Below the pieces are notes generated by a model. The model ran no database searches. It was not told where the DNA came from and was given only the letters and a program-made list of their open reading frames with translations. Position numbers and translations under genes: made by a program. A stretch of DNA of 64,000 nucleotides from Ruegeria sp. HKCCSA071 (GTDB lineage: Bacteria > Pseudomonadota > Alphaproteobacteria > Rhodobacterales > Rhodobacteraceae), in the NCBI RefSeq assembly GCF_017872555.1, contig NZ_JAEDOX010000001.1, positions 1,302,001-1,366,000 of the forward strand. Reading direction: 5' to 3'. This document shows positions 18,583 through 27,637 of the stretch, piece after piece; positions within the stretch are counted from its first letter, which is position 1; each line of letters begins with the position of its first letter.

Positions 18583-18602
18583 TTTATTGACTCGTCAATC
18601 AA
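18583..18602 (-). promoter_or_regulatory. Candidate BetI operator
   Basis: ATTGAC-TC-GTCAAT at 18586-18599 is a perfect inverted repeat with a 2-base centre; the arms extend to nine bases (TTTATTGAC / GTCAATCAA) with one mismatch. It lies directly upstream of betI and resembles known BetI sites in general form. Autoregulation of betI-betC-betA is the natural reading. Confidence 0.65.
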
Positions 18603-18623
18603 TGTAAGCGCAGAGATGTCACT

Positions 18624-19532
18624 TCACAGCTTCGGCGCAATACTGGGAGGCGTCAAGTCCCGACGGTTCAACATGAACTCGCGCCATGAGATGAAGCTTA
18701 CAGCGCCCAGTATCAGGGTTCCGCCAGCCACAACCCATAGGTCGACACTTTCGTGGAAGATCGCTGCACCCACAAGCGTGGCCCAGATCAACTGCAGGAA
18801 TGTAACGGGTTGTGTGACGGCCACAGGCGCGGCCTGCAACGCCAATGTCATGAAGTAATGACCTGCGGTCGCAAAGCTGGCGACCAGAAACAGAACCCCG
18901 AGTTCTTGCATACTGGGCCGGGTCCAGACGGCAACCGCAAATGGGATCAAGGCGATAGTTACCCAGATGGACAGATGCGCCACGACAACCGAAGGCGGAA
19001 CGTCGCGGACAAGAAGCTTGGCCAGCAAATAGGACCCGCTTAGCATCAGGGCCGTTCCGAGCATGGCAAGGTGACCTTGCGAGACCTCGCGAAACCCGGG
19101 GCGCAGGATAACCAGCACGCCCACCAAGGCGACCAGAATGGCGGCAACCCTGCGAAAAGCCAGCTTCTCGCCCAGAAACAGAGCTGCGCCCAAGGTGACA
19201 TAAACCGGCGTCATGTAGTTCATGGCAGTGACTTCGGCCAAGGGGATTTGTGTCATGGCGAAAAACCAAAGCATGACAGCTATCGCGTGTACGACACCAC
19301 GCAAACCGAACAACGTCAGCAGGCGGGGTGTCAGCCGGGTCGCCATGATCGACCGCAAGGCCGGTAACAGAAACACCAATCCCAGCGCATAACGCAGGAA
19401 TGCAGCCTGGATCGGATTCATCGTCGTGCCCAGAGATTTGACCAAAGCGGTCATCACAACAAAGGACAGCCCGGCGGCAAACATCCAGAACATACCGGCA
19501 AGCGGGCGCGACGAAACGGCAAGCGATGTCAT
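18624..19532 (-). CDS. DMT superfamily (EamA) transporter
   Basis: 302 residues with ten predicted membrane segments arranged as two EamA repeats: the first from about residue 12 (FWMFAAGLSFVVMTALVKSL) and the second from about 150 (LAMLGTALMLSGSYLLAKLLV). EamA proteins are inner-membrane exporters of amino acids, nucleosides or other metabolites; the substrate is unknown. It lies 40 bp downstream of the ArgO-type exporter on the same strand and could be co-transcribed with it. Its stop is 84 bp from the betI start, so a role in choline metabolism is not implied. Confidence 0.9.
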   Translation of the reverse strand: MTSLAVSSRPLAGMFWMFAAGLSFVVMTALVKSLGTTMNPIQAAFLRYALGLVFLLPALRSIMATRLTPRLLTLFGLRGVVHAIAVMLWFFAMTQIPLAEVTAMNYMTPVYVTLGAALFLGEKLAFRRVAAILVALVGVLVILRPGFREVSQGHLAMLGTALMLSGSYLLAKLLVRDVPPSVVVAHLSIWVTIALIPFAVAVWTRPSMQELGVLFLVASFATAGHYFMTLALQAAPVAVTQPVTFLQLIWATLVGAAIFHESVDLWVVAGGTLILGAVSFISWREFMLNRRDLTPPSIAPKL

Positions 19533-19572
19533 GGCTTAGGTTGAACACCGAAACCCTGCCGGGAACAACCCT

Positions 19573-20172
19573 TCACATGATAACAAGTTTCAGTGCGATA
19601 CCCAGCATTACGACCCCGATCACTGCGTCCAGCACCTGCCAGGCGCGCGGGCGCGCAAACACCGGTGACAGAACACCCGCGCCGTATCCAAGTGAAAAGA
19701 AGAAGACAAAGCTGGACGTGACCGCCCCGATGGCAAATCCGACCCGGTCATCATACTGTGCCGAGATTGAGCCGATCAGAACCACTGTATCCAGATAGAC
19801 ATGCGGGTTCAGCCAGGTGAAGGCGAGAACGGCAAGCATCGCGGTTCTGAGGCTGGTTCGCGGGCCGCTGCCCGTTTCCATCACCGCGCCACCCCGCAGG
19901 GCAGACCCGAAGCTGCGCAGCCCATACCACGTCAGAAAAGCGGCCCCGCCATATCGCATTACAGGTTCAAACCAGGGGACTGAATGGGCCAGAGTCCCGA
20001 ATCCTGTGACGCCTGCAACGATCAAAACCGCGTCAGACATTGAGCAGGTCAGGCACAGAAGAAACACATGTTCACGCCGCAATCCCTGTCTCAGAATAAA
20101 GGCGTTCTGTGCCCCGATGGCGAGGATCAGACTGAAACCCAGCGCGAAACCGGCGATCATGGACGTGGGCAT
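19573..20172 (-). CDS. argO: LysE/ArgO family basic amino acid exporter
   Basis: 199 residues from the ATG at 20172, which has AGGAGG four bases upstream; the longer ORF is rejected for lack of such a site. The start MPTSMIAGFALGFSLILAIGAQNAFILRQGL is the LysE signature, including the conserved GAQNAFILRQ. About six membrane segments; it exports L-arginine or L-lysine. It is divergent from a LysR gene of the ArgP/LysG type, the classical regulator of this exporter, with 87 bp between them. The arginine-versus-lysine assignment is by family analogy. Confidence 0.92.
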   Translation of the reverse strand: MPTSMIAGFALGFSLILAIGAQNAFILRQGLRREHVFLLCLTCSMSDAVLIVAGVTGFGTLAHSVPWFEPVMRYGGAAFLTWYGLRSFGSALRGGAVMETGSGPRTSLRTAMLAVLAFTWLNPHVYLDTVVLIGSISAQYDDRVGFAIGAVTSSFVFFFSLGYGAGVLSPVFARPRAWQVLDAVIGVVMLGIALKLVIM

Positions 20173-20259
20173 GGGACCTCCTGCTATTGCAAGACGTTGA
20201 CTAAGGCCGTCGTTGTGATCTATCAAATTAAAGATGTTATCTCATGTTAAGTTTGGCTA

Positions 20260-21153
20260 ATGTTGCTGGATCCTCTTCACCTGTCCGCTTTGTCTGCCAT
20301 TCTGCGCCATGGTAGCTTTGATGCGGCTGCGGCAGAGCTGGCGGTGACGCCCTCGGCGATATCCCAGCGGATCAGGGCGCTTGAAGATCGGATTGGAGCC
20401 ACCCTGATACATCGGGGCAGCCCTTGCACCGGAACGCCCGCCGGGCTGCGCATTGCCCGTTACGCGGAAGATGTCGGGCTGCTTGAGGCACAGTTGGTTC
20501 GAGAACTGACGCTGGAGCAGGAACCAAGGTCCGCCCGCGTCCGCATCGCTGTACCGGCAGACAGTCTGGCCACCTGGTTTGTTGATGCGATGGCGCAGGT
20601 GCCTGACATGCTGTTCGATCTGGTGATCGACGATCAGGATCACTCCGCAGATTGGCTGCGACGGGGCGAGGTAAGCGCCGCCGTCACCGTTGGTGGCCAG
20701 ACAGTGACCGGGTGCGACGCGATCCCATTGGGCGTGTTGCGCTATCTGCCAACAGCCAGCCCGGAATTCATCAACACCTGGTTTCGGGACAAAGTGACCG
20801 AGGCAGAGCTGGACAAGGCACCCTGCCTGGTTTTCAACCAAAAGGACGGGCTACAAAGGGCATGGATTGTTCAGCACACTGGCAAACGCCTTTCACCCCC
20901 GTCTCATTTCTTGCCTTCTTCACACGGATTTGTGGACGCGGCGATTGCTGGGCTTGGGTGGGGCATGAACCCCGCAGCTCTGGTGCAGGAGGCTTTGACA
21001 CATGGGCTGTTGCGCCCCATCGTGCCCGATGCGCCGTTGGATGTCGCGCTGAGCTGGCAGGTTGGGCGTGTTCTTGCGCCCGCGCTCAAACCTCTGACCC
21101 AGGCTGTCAAACGTGCCTCAGAACGGATTTTGCTTTCGCCTCAAAGCAGCTAA
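20260..21153 (+). CDS. argP: LysR family regulator ArgP/LysG
   Basis: 297 residues. The N-terminal winged helix-turn-helix is MLLDPLHLSALSAILRHGSFDAAAAELAVTPSAISQRIRALEDRIGA (residues 1-47). The following GATLIHRGSPCTGTPAGLRIARYAEDVGLLE is diagnostic of ArgP/IciA/LysG rather than of general LysR proteins. These sense lysine or arginine and activate the divergent exporter gene. The regulator and exporter share an 87-bp intergenic region, the normal layout. The nitroreductase gene starts 27 bp after its stop. Confidence 0.92.
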   Translation: MLLDPLHLSALSAILRHGSFDAAAAELAVTPSAISQRIRALEDRIGATLIHRGSPCTGTPAGLRIARYAEDVGLLEAQLVRELTLEQEPRSARVRIAVPADSLATWFVDAMAQVPDMLFDLVIDDQDHSADWLRRGEVSAAVTVGGQTVTGCDAIPLGVLRYLPTASPEFINTWFRDKVTEAELDKAPCLVFNQKDGLQRAWIVQHTGKRLSPPSHFLPSSHGFVDAAIAGLGWGMNPAALVQEALTHGLLRPIVPDAPLDVALSWQVGRVLAPALKPLTQAVKRASERILLSPQSS

Positions 21154-21180
21154 ACAAACACGACATTTTCGGAGGAACCG

Positions 21181-21870
21181 ATGTTCTCACGTGACGCTCT
21201 TGGCTATGACCCGATTCCCCTGCCGGACCGTTGCGACATCAGCGATGCAGACATGCTGGGCGCGGCGCAGGCATTTTACGAAAAGATGCGTCAGCGTCAC
21301 ACTGTCCGGGATTTCAGCCCCCGCCCCGTTGCCCGTGAGGTAATCGAATCCAGCCTGCGCACCGCGGGCACCGCCCCGTCGGGCGCCAATCACCAACCCT
21401 GGCATTTTGCAGCTATCTCGGATCCTGCCCTGAAACACCGCATCCGGGAAGAAGCCGAAGAAGAAGAACGCCGGTTCTACGCAGGTGGCGCCGGGGATGA
21501 ATGGATCAAGGCACTGGAGCCCATCGGCACCAACGCGGTCAAAGAACATCTGACAATCGCCCCTTGGCTGATCGTGGTTTTTGCCCAGCGCTGGGGGCAA
21601 TTCGAGGATGGAACGCGGTACAAGAACTACTACGTCCCGGAGAGTGTAAACATTGCCACCGGCTTTCTGATTGCCGCGCTGCATCACGCGGGCCTCAGCA
21701 CCCTGACCCACACCCCGAACCCGATGCGGTTTCTGAACGACGCGCTGGACCGGCCCGCGTCGGAAAAACCAACCATGATCATCGCGGTGGGGCATCCGTC
21801 AGAAGACGCGACTGTGCCTGCTGTGGCAAAACTCAAGAAACCCCTGGAAGAGATTTCATCCTTCTTCTGA
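21181..21870 (+). CDS. Nitroreductase family flavoprotein (iodotyrosine-deiodinase-like)
   Basis: 229 residues. FMN-binding nitroreductase fold: MRQRHTVRDFSPRPV (residues about 36-50) contacts the FMN phosphate, APSGANHQPWHF (about 64-75) is the flavin loop, and the C-terminal IIAVGHPSEDATVP..KKPLEEISSFF closes the domain. The active-site lid region RFYAGGAGDEWIKALEPIG...RYKNYYVPESVNIATGFLIAALHHAGL resembles the IYD/BluB-near branch rather than NfsB; this is a pattern impression. It would reduce an unknown aromatic or quinone substrate with NAD(P)H. The gene begins 27 bp after the ArgP-like regulator with an acceptable GGAGG site. Confidence 0.85.
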   Translation: MFSRDALGYDPIPLPDRCDISDADMLGAAQAFYEKMRQRHTVRDFSPRPVAREVIESSLRTAGTAPSGANHQPWHFAAISDPALKHRIREEAEEEERRFYAGGAGDEWIKALEPIGTNAVKEHLTIAPWLIVVFAQRWGQFEDGTRYKNYYVPESVNIATGFLIAALHHAGLSTLTHTPNPMRFLNDALDRPASEKPTMIIAVGHPSEDATVPAVAKLKKPLEEISSFF

Positions 21871-21916
21871 GGCCGTCGCAACGGTGGCCGAAAACTCAAT
21901 TCGTGGGCTGTACTGT

Positions 21917-23176
21917 CTATTTCTGTTCCGGTTGCATCATGCGGTAGCAGTTTACACAGGACGCCAGACTGGCGACGACGATGAAAGCCACGGCCATTGC
22001 GACCTCGTGCATATGGGCGACAGCGGCAAGGCCCGCGGACAACAACACTGCGGTTAAACGCGCAAACGCCTTGACCGCTGCCGATCCCCGCACCCGCTGT
22101 TCTTTGGGTGCCACATCCAGAAAATAGAGCTTGCGCGCACTGCTGATCCCGGTCACCGCAACGGTGACAACGAACAGCGCAATTGCATGCAAGTGAACCC
22201 GATGGTCGATGCCCAAATAGTGGAACACCAAAAGAACACTGCCTGTTGCGGCGACCATCAATGTCCCGACCACCATGACCGCACGATGGGACTTCATGTT
22301 GATGGTTTGCCACAGAGGGCCCGATACAAGATATCCCGAAGCGGAAGAGACGATCATCGCGGTCAATCCCTGTGTCGAGCTGTGATGCGCTTCGGCTGCG
22401 ATGAGCGCGAAGAACGGAACGGACAGCGACACAGCAACCGAGGGCAGACGCATGATCATATAGCGCCGGAACCACTGGTATTCGAACATACCCAGAATAC
22501 CCTTGATATTCGCCTTAATCGAAATACCCCTTTCGGACTGCTGCGGTGTCGTCGGCGCGACCTCACGCACGGTTTCTGTCATCGCCAGCATGAACAGACC
22601 CGACAGCAGGAAGAATAAAACCGAAACGCCAATCATGACTGAATGGCGCGAAAAGGGTGGATTATCCTTGGTGATCTGATGCACCAGCAACGCAAGGCCA
22701 ATGGCACATAGCCCCCCGGCACCAAGCTGCAGATATTGTATGACCATGCGCGAACGTGCCTGAACGTGGTCGCCTAACAGATCCGTAAGCATCAGGGTCT
22801 GCACTTCGCTGACAAGCCCGATCACAAGAAATACAGACAGGAAAACCACAGCGATCAATGGGACAGCCCCGGTTGCGGCCGCAGCTATTGCCAGAAGCAG
22901 ACAGGCGCCAATGACCGCTTCGGTCAACGCAATCGCACGTTTCTTCTTGCTTCTTGCTGCAACGGGTTGTGCCAGAAAGAAATCCGCAATCAAGCAACCG
23001 ACCATCCGCACCGACACCAGTGCACCCGCCACAAACATCGGCAACTCGAAGGAAACGGCTAGAAACGGCAAAACAACCGACGGGCTGCCGAGCGTCCACG
23101 CGACCTGAGACAGGATACTCTGCCCAGCCAGAACGGGCACGTTGCGCTTGGCCTGATCGGAAGGTTTGAATGTCAT
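21917..23176 (-). CDS. MFS transporter, unknown substrate
   Basis: 419 residues with about 12 hydrophobic segments. The N-terminal half includes LVSVRMVGCLIADFFLAQPVAARSKKKRAIALTEA, an altered motif A, and the second half YFLDVAPKEQRVRGSAAVKAFARLTAVLLSAGLAAVAHMHEVAMAV. I do not recognise a specific subfamily; it is not a Bcr/CflA or sugar porter. It stands alone on the minus strand between the nitroreductase (convergent) and yebC, with its own upstream region of 145 bp that also holds the yebC terminator. Confidence 0.85.
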   Translation of the reverse strand: MTFKPSDQAKRNVPVLAGQSILSQVAWTLGSPSVVLPFLAVSFELPMFVAGALVSVRMVGCLIADFFLAQPVAARSKKKRAIALTEAVIGACLLLAIAAAATGAVPLIAVVFLSVFLVIGLVSEVQTLMLTDLLGDHVQARSRMVIQYLQLGAGGLCAIGLALLVHQITKDNPPFSRHSVMIGVSVLFFLLSGLFMLAMTETVREVAPTTPQQSERGISIKANIKGILGMFEYQWFRRYMIMRLPSVAVSLSVPFFALIAAEAHHSSTQGLTAMIVSSASGYLVSGPLWQTINMKSHRAVMVVGTLMVAATGSVLLVFHYLGIDHRVHLHAIALFVVTVAVTGISSARKLYFLDVAPKEQRVRGSAAVKAFARLTAVLLSAGLAAVAHMHEVAMAVAFIVVASLASCVNCYRMMQPEQK

Positions 23177-23271
23177 TCGTACTGTGTCTTCATGTTTTCT
23201 GGATTTCCCGCACTTTCAGCCTAAGCGCATCGAATGTTTCAGCCAATAATTCAATAAAACCGTCAAAAAAC

Positions 23272-23299
23272 AAAAAACCCGGCCGTTGCGACCGGGTTT
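23272..23299 (-). terminator. Rho-independent terminator of yebC
   Basis: On the minus strand AACCCGGTCG CAA CGGCCGGGTT followed by TTTT; 10-bp stem with one wobble, located about 25 bp after the yebC stop. Confidence 0.88.
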
Positions 23300-23321
23300 C
23301 AATGAGTTGGTATGGGTCAGC

Positions 23322-24062
23322 TCAAAGCTGAGCCATGACCTCGTCGGTGGCTTCGAAGTTGGTCGTGACACGCTGAACGTCGTCATCGTCTTCCAGTGCA
23401 TCGACCAGTTTCATCAGCTTTTGCATGTCCTCAAGGCCCAGTTCCGTCGTTGTGGTCGGTTTCCAGACCAGCTTGGTGGATTCAGACTCGCCCAGCGCCC
23501 CTTCCAGAGCGTTTGAGACATCGTTCAGATCAGTATCCGCGCACCAGATGATGTGACCGTCTTCCGAACTCTCGACGTCTTCGGCTCCGGCCTCAATCGC
23601 GGCCTCAAATATCGTGTCGGCATCGCCAGCATCTGCCGGGTAAATGACCTCACCCTTGCGGTCAAACATGAACCCAACCGAGCCGGTCTCGCCCAGATTG
23701 CCACCGTTTTTTGAGAACGTGGAACGAACGGTCGAAGCGGTCCGGTTTCGGTTGTCGGTCATGGTTTCGACAATTACCGCTACTCCATTGGGCCCGTAGC
23801 CCTCGTAGCGAATTTCTTCGTAGTCCTCGCCTTCACCCGCTTGCGATTTCTTGATCGCACGGTCGATCACATCCTTGGGGACCGAGTTCGACTTGGCTTC
23901 TTTGACCGCCAGACGCAGGCGCGGGTTCTTGTCTGGATCGGGATCGCCCATCTTGGCGGCCACGGTGATCTCTTTCGACAGTTTGGAAAATAGTTTGGAC
24001 CGCGCGGCGTCCTGACGCCCCTTGCGGTGCTGGATGTTGGCCCATTTGGAGTGGCCTGCCAT
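23322..24062 (-). CDS. yebC: YebC/PmpR/TACO1 family protein
   Basis: 246 residues, standard length. It starts [28 protein letters not shown], the family hallmark, and contains [33 protein letters not shown] and [26 protein letters not shown]. Known YebC proteins bind DNA as regulators or assist the ribosome at difficult peptide bonds (polyproline), like mitochondrial TACO1. Cytoplasmic. In many bacteria it is next to ruvC; here it is alone, with a clear terminator, divergent from the SLC13 permease. Confidence 0.96.
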   Translation of the reverse strand: MAGHSKWANIQHRKGRQDAARSKLFSKLSKEITVAAKMGDPDPDKNPRLRLAVKEAKSNSVPKDVIDRAIKKSQAGEGEDYEEIRYEGYGPNGVAVIVETMTDNRNRTASTVRSTFSKNGGNLGETGSVGFMFDRKGEVIYPADAGDADTIFEAAIEAGAEDVESSEDGHIIWCADTDLNDVSNALEGALGESESTKLVWKPTTTTELGLEDMQKLMKLVDALEDDDDVQRVTTNFEATDEVMAQL

Positions 24063-24172
24063 AGTGCGTCCTCGTCATCATGTTTGCGTGTTCGGCGCTC
24101 ATATAGACGTTTGCGGGGGGCAGGATCAAGAGAGCGGCTTGCGACGACCTCACCGCCTTGTATGGTGACGGC

Positions 24173-25945
24173 ATGACGACAGATCAGATCATACTTTTTG
24201 CCCTTTTCATCACCGTCTTCGGAATGCTGCTATGGGGTCGGTTTCGATATGACCTTGTGGCCTTTGCCGCGCTTATGATCGGCGTGGTGCTGGGCGTAGT
24301 GCCTGTCGGTGACGCCTTCGCGGGATTTGGCCACCCGGCGACCATTATCGTCGCGCTGGTGCTTGTGGTCTCTGCCGGTTTGGTCAGGTCGGGAGCGGTC
24401 TTTCTGATCACCCGCACTCTGGTTGATGCGTCACGGGGACTGGGCGCGCATATCGCCCTGATGGGCGGGATCAGTGCCATTCTGTCGGCTTTCATGAACA
24501 ATGTCGCTGCGCTTGCCCTGCTGATGCCCGTGGATATTCAGACCGCGCGCAAAGCAGGTCGCCCTCCGAGCCTGTCCCTGATGCCGCTGAGCTTTGCTAC
24601 CATTCTGGGAGGCATGGTCACCCTGATCGGCACCCCTCCGAATATCATCATCGCCTCGATCCGGCAGGAAACGCTCGGCGAGCCGTTTCACATGTTCGAT
24701 TTCGCCCCTGTTGGTGGAACAGCAGCGATTGCCGGTCTGGCATTTGTCGCGCTGATCGGATGGCGGTTGATCCCCAATCGCGGCGTGCAACAAGAAACAT
24801 CCGAGGTGCTGGCCGAATACATTGCCGAACTGACGATTCCGCCGGGGTCTGCCCATATCGGCAAACGGGTCAGCGAACTTTATGAAACGGCCGAAAAATC
24901 CGACGTGGCTATCATCGGCCTGATCCGGAATGGGAAACGGCGATATGGCCGGTCAACCCATGCCACACTGAACGATGGCGACGCGCTGGTGCTGGAAGCA
25001 CGCCCCGAGGCACTGGACGAATTCCGTTCTGCGCTGAAACTGGATTTCTCGGACACACGACGGCAGGAGCTGCTGACGGCTGAAGGCGACGGGCTTGAAG
25101 TGATCGAAGTGGTCGTTCCCGAAAGCGCGCGCATAACCGGCCGTACTGCGCAGGGTATTGGACTGGCCTGGCGCCAAAGTACCGTCCTGATGGGCATCTC
25201 GCGTCAGGGTCGTCAGATCACCGAACAGGTTCGCAAGACCGAGGTTCAACCGGGAGACATCCTGCTGCTGCTTTGCCCTCGTGATCGCAGCCCTGATGTG
25301 ACCGATTGGCTGGGGTGTCTGCCACTGGCCGAACGCGGATTGAACGTGACGGCAAACGACAAAGCCTGGCTGGCCATCGGTCTGTTTGCCGCTGCCGTTT
25401 TCGCGGCCAGTGTCGGATTGATTTACCTTCCAGTCGCATTGGGTCTTGTCGTCATTGCCTATGTGCTAACCAAGGTCATGCCAATCACGGAGATCTATAA
25501 CCATATCGAATGGCCCGTTGTTGTGCTGCTGGGTTCGATGATCCCTCTGGGCAGCGCTTTGGAAACATCCGGCGGCACCGAGCTAATTGCCAATGCGCTG
25601 ATCCAGCTGACCAACGGCCTGCCTGCATGGGCGATCCTGACCGTACTGATGGTCGTGACGATGACCTTGTCGGATGTCCTGAACAACACCGCCACCGCCA
25701 TCGTCGCGGCCCCGGTGGGCATCCAGATGGCCCAAACGCTCGGGGTGTCGCCCGACCCGTTCCTGATGACCGTGGCCGTTGCGGCCTCGGCTGCGTTCCT
25801 GACGCCTATCGGTCACAAGAACAACACGCTGGTTCTGGGCCCCGGCGGCTATCATTTTGGCGACTACTGGCGCATGGGCCTGCCGCTTGAGGCTCTGATC
25901 ATCGCGGTTTCCGTCCCCGCCATCCTTGTCTTTTGGCCGCTGTGA
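24173..25945 (+). CDS. SLC13/DASS-type permease with two TrkA_C domains (first of two in window)
   Basis: 590 residues from the ATG at 24173; an in-frame TTG at 24158 is possible but weaker. Two membrane halves (about residues 1-205 and 390-590) flank a cytoplasmic insert with two RCK_C/TrkA_C domains: LTIPPGSAHIGKRVSELYE... and VVPESARITGRTAQGIG... The transport signatures are FMNNVAALALLMP, LGGMVTLIGTPPNIII and, in the second half, LSDVLNNTATAIVAAP and AFLTPIGHKNNTLVLGPGGY. Members are sodium-coupled anion transporters (sulfate, dicarboxylates and others); the insert may bind a nucleotide ligand. Paralogous to the protein at 30147-31925. It starts a plus-strand run to 29299. Confidence 0.9.
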   Translation: MTTDQIILFALFITVFGMLLWGRFRYDLVAFAALMIGVVLGVVPVGDAFAGFGHPATIIVALVLVVSAGLVRSGAVFLITRTLVDASRGLGAHIALMGGISAILSAFMNNVAALALLMPVDIQTARKAGRPPSLSLMPLSFATILGGMVTLIGTPPNIIIASIRQETLGEPFHMFDFAPVGGTAAIAGLAFVALIGWRLIPNRGVQQETSEVLAEYIAELTIPPGSAHIGKRVSELYETAEKSDVAIIGLIRNGKRRYGRSTHATLNDGDALVLEARPEALDEFRSALKLDFSDTRRQELLTAEGDGLEVIEVVVPESARITGRTAQGIGLAWRQSTVLMGISRQGRQITEQVRKTEVQPGDILLLLCPRDRSPDVTDWLGCLPLAERGLNVTANDKAWLAIGLFAAAVFAASVGLIYLPVALGLVVIAYVLTKVMPITEIYNHIEWPVVVLLGSMIPLGSALETSGGTELIANALIQLTNGLPAWAILTVLMVVTMTLSDVLNNTATAIVAAPVGIQMAQTLGVSPDPFLMTVAVAASAAFLTPIGHKNNTLVLGPGGYHFGDYWRMGLPLEALIIAVSVPAILVFWPL

Positions 25946-25961
25946 CGGGTAAAGGCTGTTC

Positions 25962-26696
25962 ATGAAACGCTTTTTGATCCTGCAACTGCGCCCGGAAACG
26001 GATGCCTCCGACGCAGAATATGCTTCGATCCTGAACCGCAGCGGGTTATCGCCCGAACGCACACACCGCATCCGTCTGGATTGCGACGACCTGCCTGAAG
26101 GGCTGGATGTCACGGACTATGCCGGTGTCATCGTAGGCGGTGGGCCGGGATGCGTCAGTGATGACCCCGCAACCAAATCCGCGACGGATGCGCGGATCGA
26201 AGCCGCAATCCTGGGTTTGATGCCGCAGATTACCGCGCTGGATCACCCCTTCATGGGGTGCTGCTATGGCCTTGGTATTCTGGCCGTACATTTGGATGGC
26301 AACGTCAGCAAAGCCCGGTATGGCGAGCCTGTGGGACCATCCAGGTGCCGCCTGACTCCCGAAGGACAACAAGACCCGCTTACCGCAGAATTGGACGCCA
26401 CCTTTGATGCTTTTGTTGGTCACAAAGAAGCGGTTCAAACCCTGCCCGAGGGCTGCGTTCACCTTGTTGCGTCCGACCCCTGCCCGTTCCAGATGATCCG
26501 CTGGGGCCAGAACGTCTATGCCACTCAGTTCCACCCGGAAGCCGATGCCAAAGACTTTGAACAACGCATCAACATCTACAAGAACCATGGCTACTTCCCG
26601 CCCGAAGACGCGCAGAAACTGATCGACCATTGCCATTCGGCAGAGGTTACGCAACCCGGCGAAATCCTGCGCCGTTTCGTCCAGCGATACGAGTGA
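25962..26696 (+). CDS. Class I glutamine amidotransferase (GuaA-N-like)
   Basis: 244 residues. Stand-alone GATase1 domain with triad C101 (MGCCYGLG), H191 and E193 (FHPEAD). Unusually the residues after the nucleophile are GLGIL instead of the common GHQ(L/I), so the oxyanion or glutamine contacts may differ. PSRCRLTPEGQQDPLTAEL and GHKEAVQTLPEGCVHLVAS resemble the GMP-synthase-like free-standing amidotransferases, often annotated as type 1 glutamine amidotransferases that act on gamma-glutamyl compounds. It follows the SLC13 permease by 16 bp and is probably in its operon. The acceptor substrate is unknown. Confidence 0.88.
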   Translation: MKRFLILQLRPETDASDAEYASILNRSGLSPERTHRIRLDCDDLPEGLDVTDYAGVIVGGGPGCVSDDPATKSATDARIEAAILGLMPQITALDHPFMGCCYGLGILAVHLDGNVSKARYGEPVGPSRCRLTPEGQQDPLTAELDATFDAFVGHKEAVQTLPEGCVHLVASDPCPFQMIRWGQNVYATQFHPEADAKDFEQRINIYKNHGYFPPEDAQKLIDHCHSAEVTQPGEILRRFVQRYE

Positions 26697-26769
26697 CCCA
26701 ACGGCGCGGTTGCCTGCGCCTTGCCCCCTCGCATAGGCTGATCTGACGCAACTTTGGGAGGGGTTGTCC

Positions 26770-27627
26770 TTGGATTTGCTTTTGAATGTCGGCTTGCCGG
26801 TGTCGCTTGCCATTATCATGTTGTCTCTGGGCATCGGGCTGGAAGTGGCAGACTTCCGTCGTATCCTGAGCCGGCGACGCGCCTTTGCCATCGGGGCAGC
26901 AAGCCAGATTGTTCTCTTGCCGGTCGCAGCCTTTGTGACGGTCACAATCTTTGGATTGCCCCCCGAGATCGCGGTTGGTTTCATGCTGCTCAGTTTTTGC
27001 CCGGGCGGCGTAACCAGCAACATCCTCTCCAAGCTCGCCAAAGCCGATGTCGCACTTTCGGTCAGCCTGACCGCCGTGATCAGCCTTTTGTCGATGGTGA
27101 CCGTACCAATACTGGCCGCGTGGTCGATCAGGCAATTCATGGGCGACGAAGCACCCGAGGTTTCGATCACCGGGCTGGCTGTTGCATTGTTTCTGATAAC
27201 AACGCTGCCTGTGGCAATCGGGGTCGGAATTCGCTACTTTGCAACGGGGTTTGCAAACCGCGTAGAGCCGGGATTGTCAACGCTCGCGACCGTTTTGTTC
27301 GTGCTGATCGTTGCCGCGGCACTGGCCGGGAACTGGCAATTGTTCGTCGACAATCTTGGCATCATGGGCGCAGGCTTGATTTCTTTGAATATCGCCCTGC
27401 TGTTCATCGGGCTGGGGCTTGCGCGGATATCAAACCTGTCCTGGAATGAGTGCAAGACGATCTCGATCGAAACCGGTATTCAAAACTCCACGCTGGGCAT
27501 TACACTGGCGGCGCTGATCACGAATACCGAAAGCGGGTTCAGCCCGCTGGCCCTGCCCTCGGCGGTTTATGGCATTACGATGTACGCCGTGGTTCTGCCG
27601 TTTCTTGTCTGGTTCCGCAGGCGCTGA
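26770..27627 (+). CDS. Bile acid:sodium symporter (BASS) family transporter
   Basis: About 285 residues and 8-10 membrane segments. Family blocks: VGFMLLSFCPGGVTSNILSKLAKADVALSVSLTAVISLLS (sodium and substrate crossover region) and TISIETGIQNSTLGITLAAL in the second half. BASS proteins move organic acids such as pyruvate, pantothenate, glucosinolate precursors or bile acids with sodium. The start is not ATG: TTG at 26770 has GGGAGG with an 8-base spacer and gives MDLLLNVGLP; the TTG at 26764 is possible but lies too close to that site. It lies 10 bp before the FAD dehydrogenase gene, so uptake and oxidation of one substrate is a reasonable guess. Confidence 0.88.
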   Translation: MDLLLNVGLPVSLAIIMLSLGIGLEVADFRRILSRRRAFAIGAASQIVLLPVAAFVTVTIFGLPPEIAVGFMLLSFCPGGVTSNILSKLAKADVALSVSLTAVISLLSMVTVPILAAWSIRQFMGDEAPEVSITGLAVALFLITTLPVAIGVGIRYFATGFANRVEPGLSTLATVLFVLIVAAALAGNWQLFVDNLGIMGAGLISLNIALLFIGLGLARISNLSWNECKTISIETGIQNSTLGITLAALITNTESGFSPLALPSAVYGITMYAVVLPFLVWFRRR

Positions 27628-27637
27628 AAGGACCGTT

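Noticed and set aside
18619..19548. 309-codon minus-strand ORF overlapping the DMT transporter in another frame
   Set aside because: The DMT frame has the membrane helices and family blocks; this one does not.
26046..27170. 374-codon minus-strand ORF
   Set aside because: Shadow of the amidotransferase and BASS genes.
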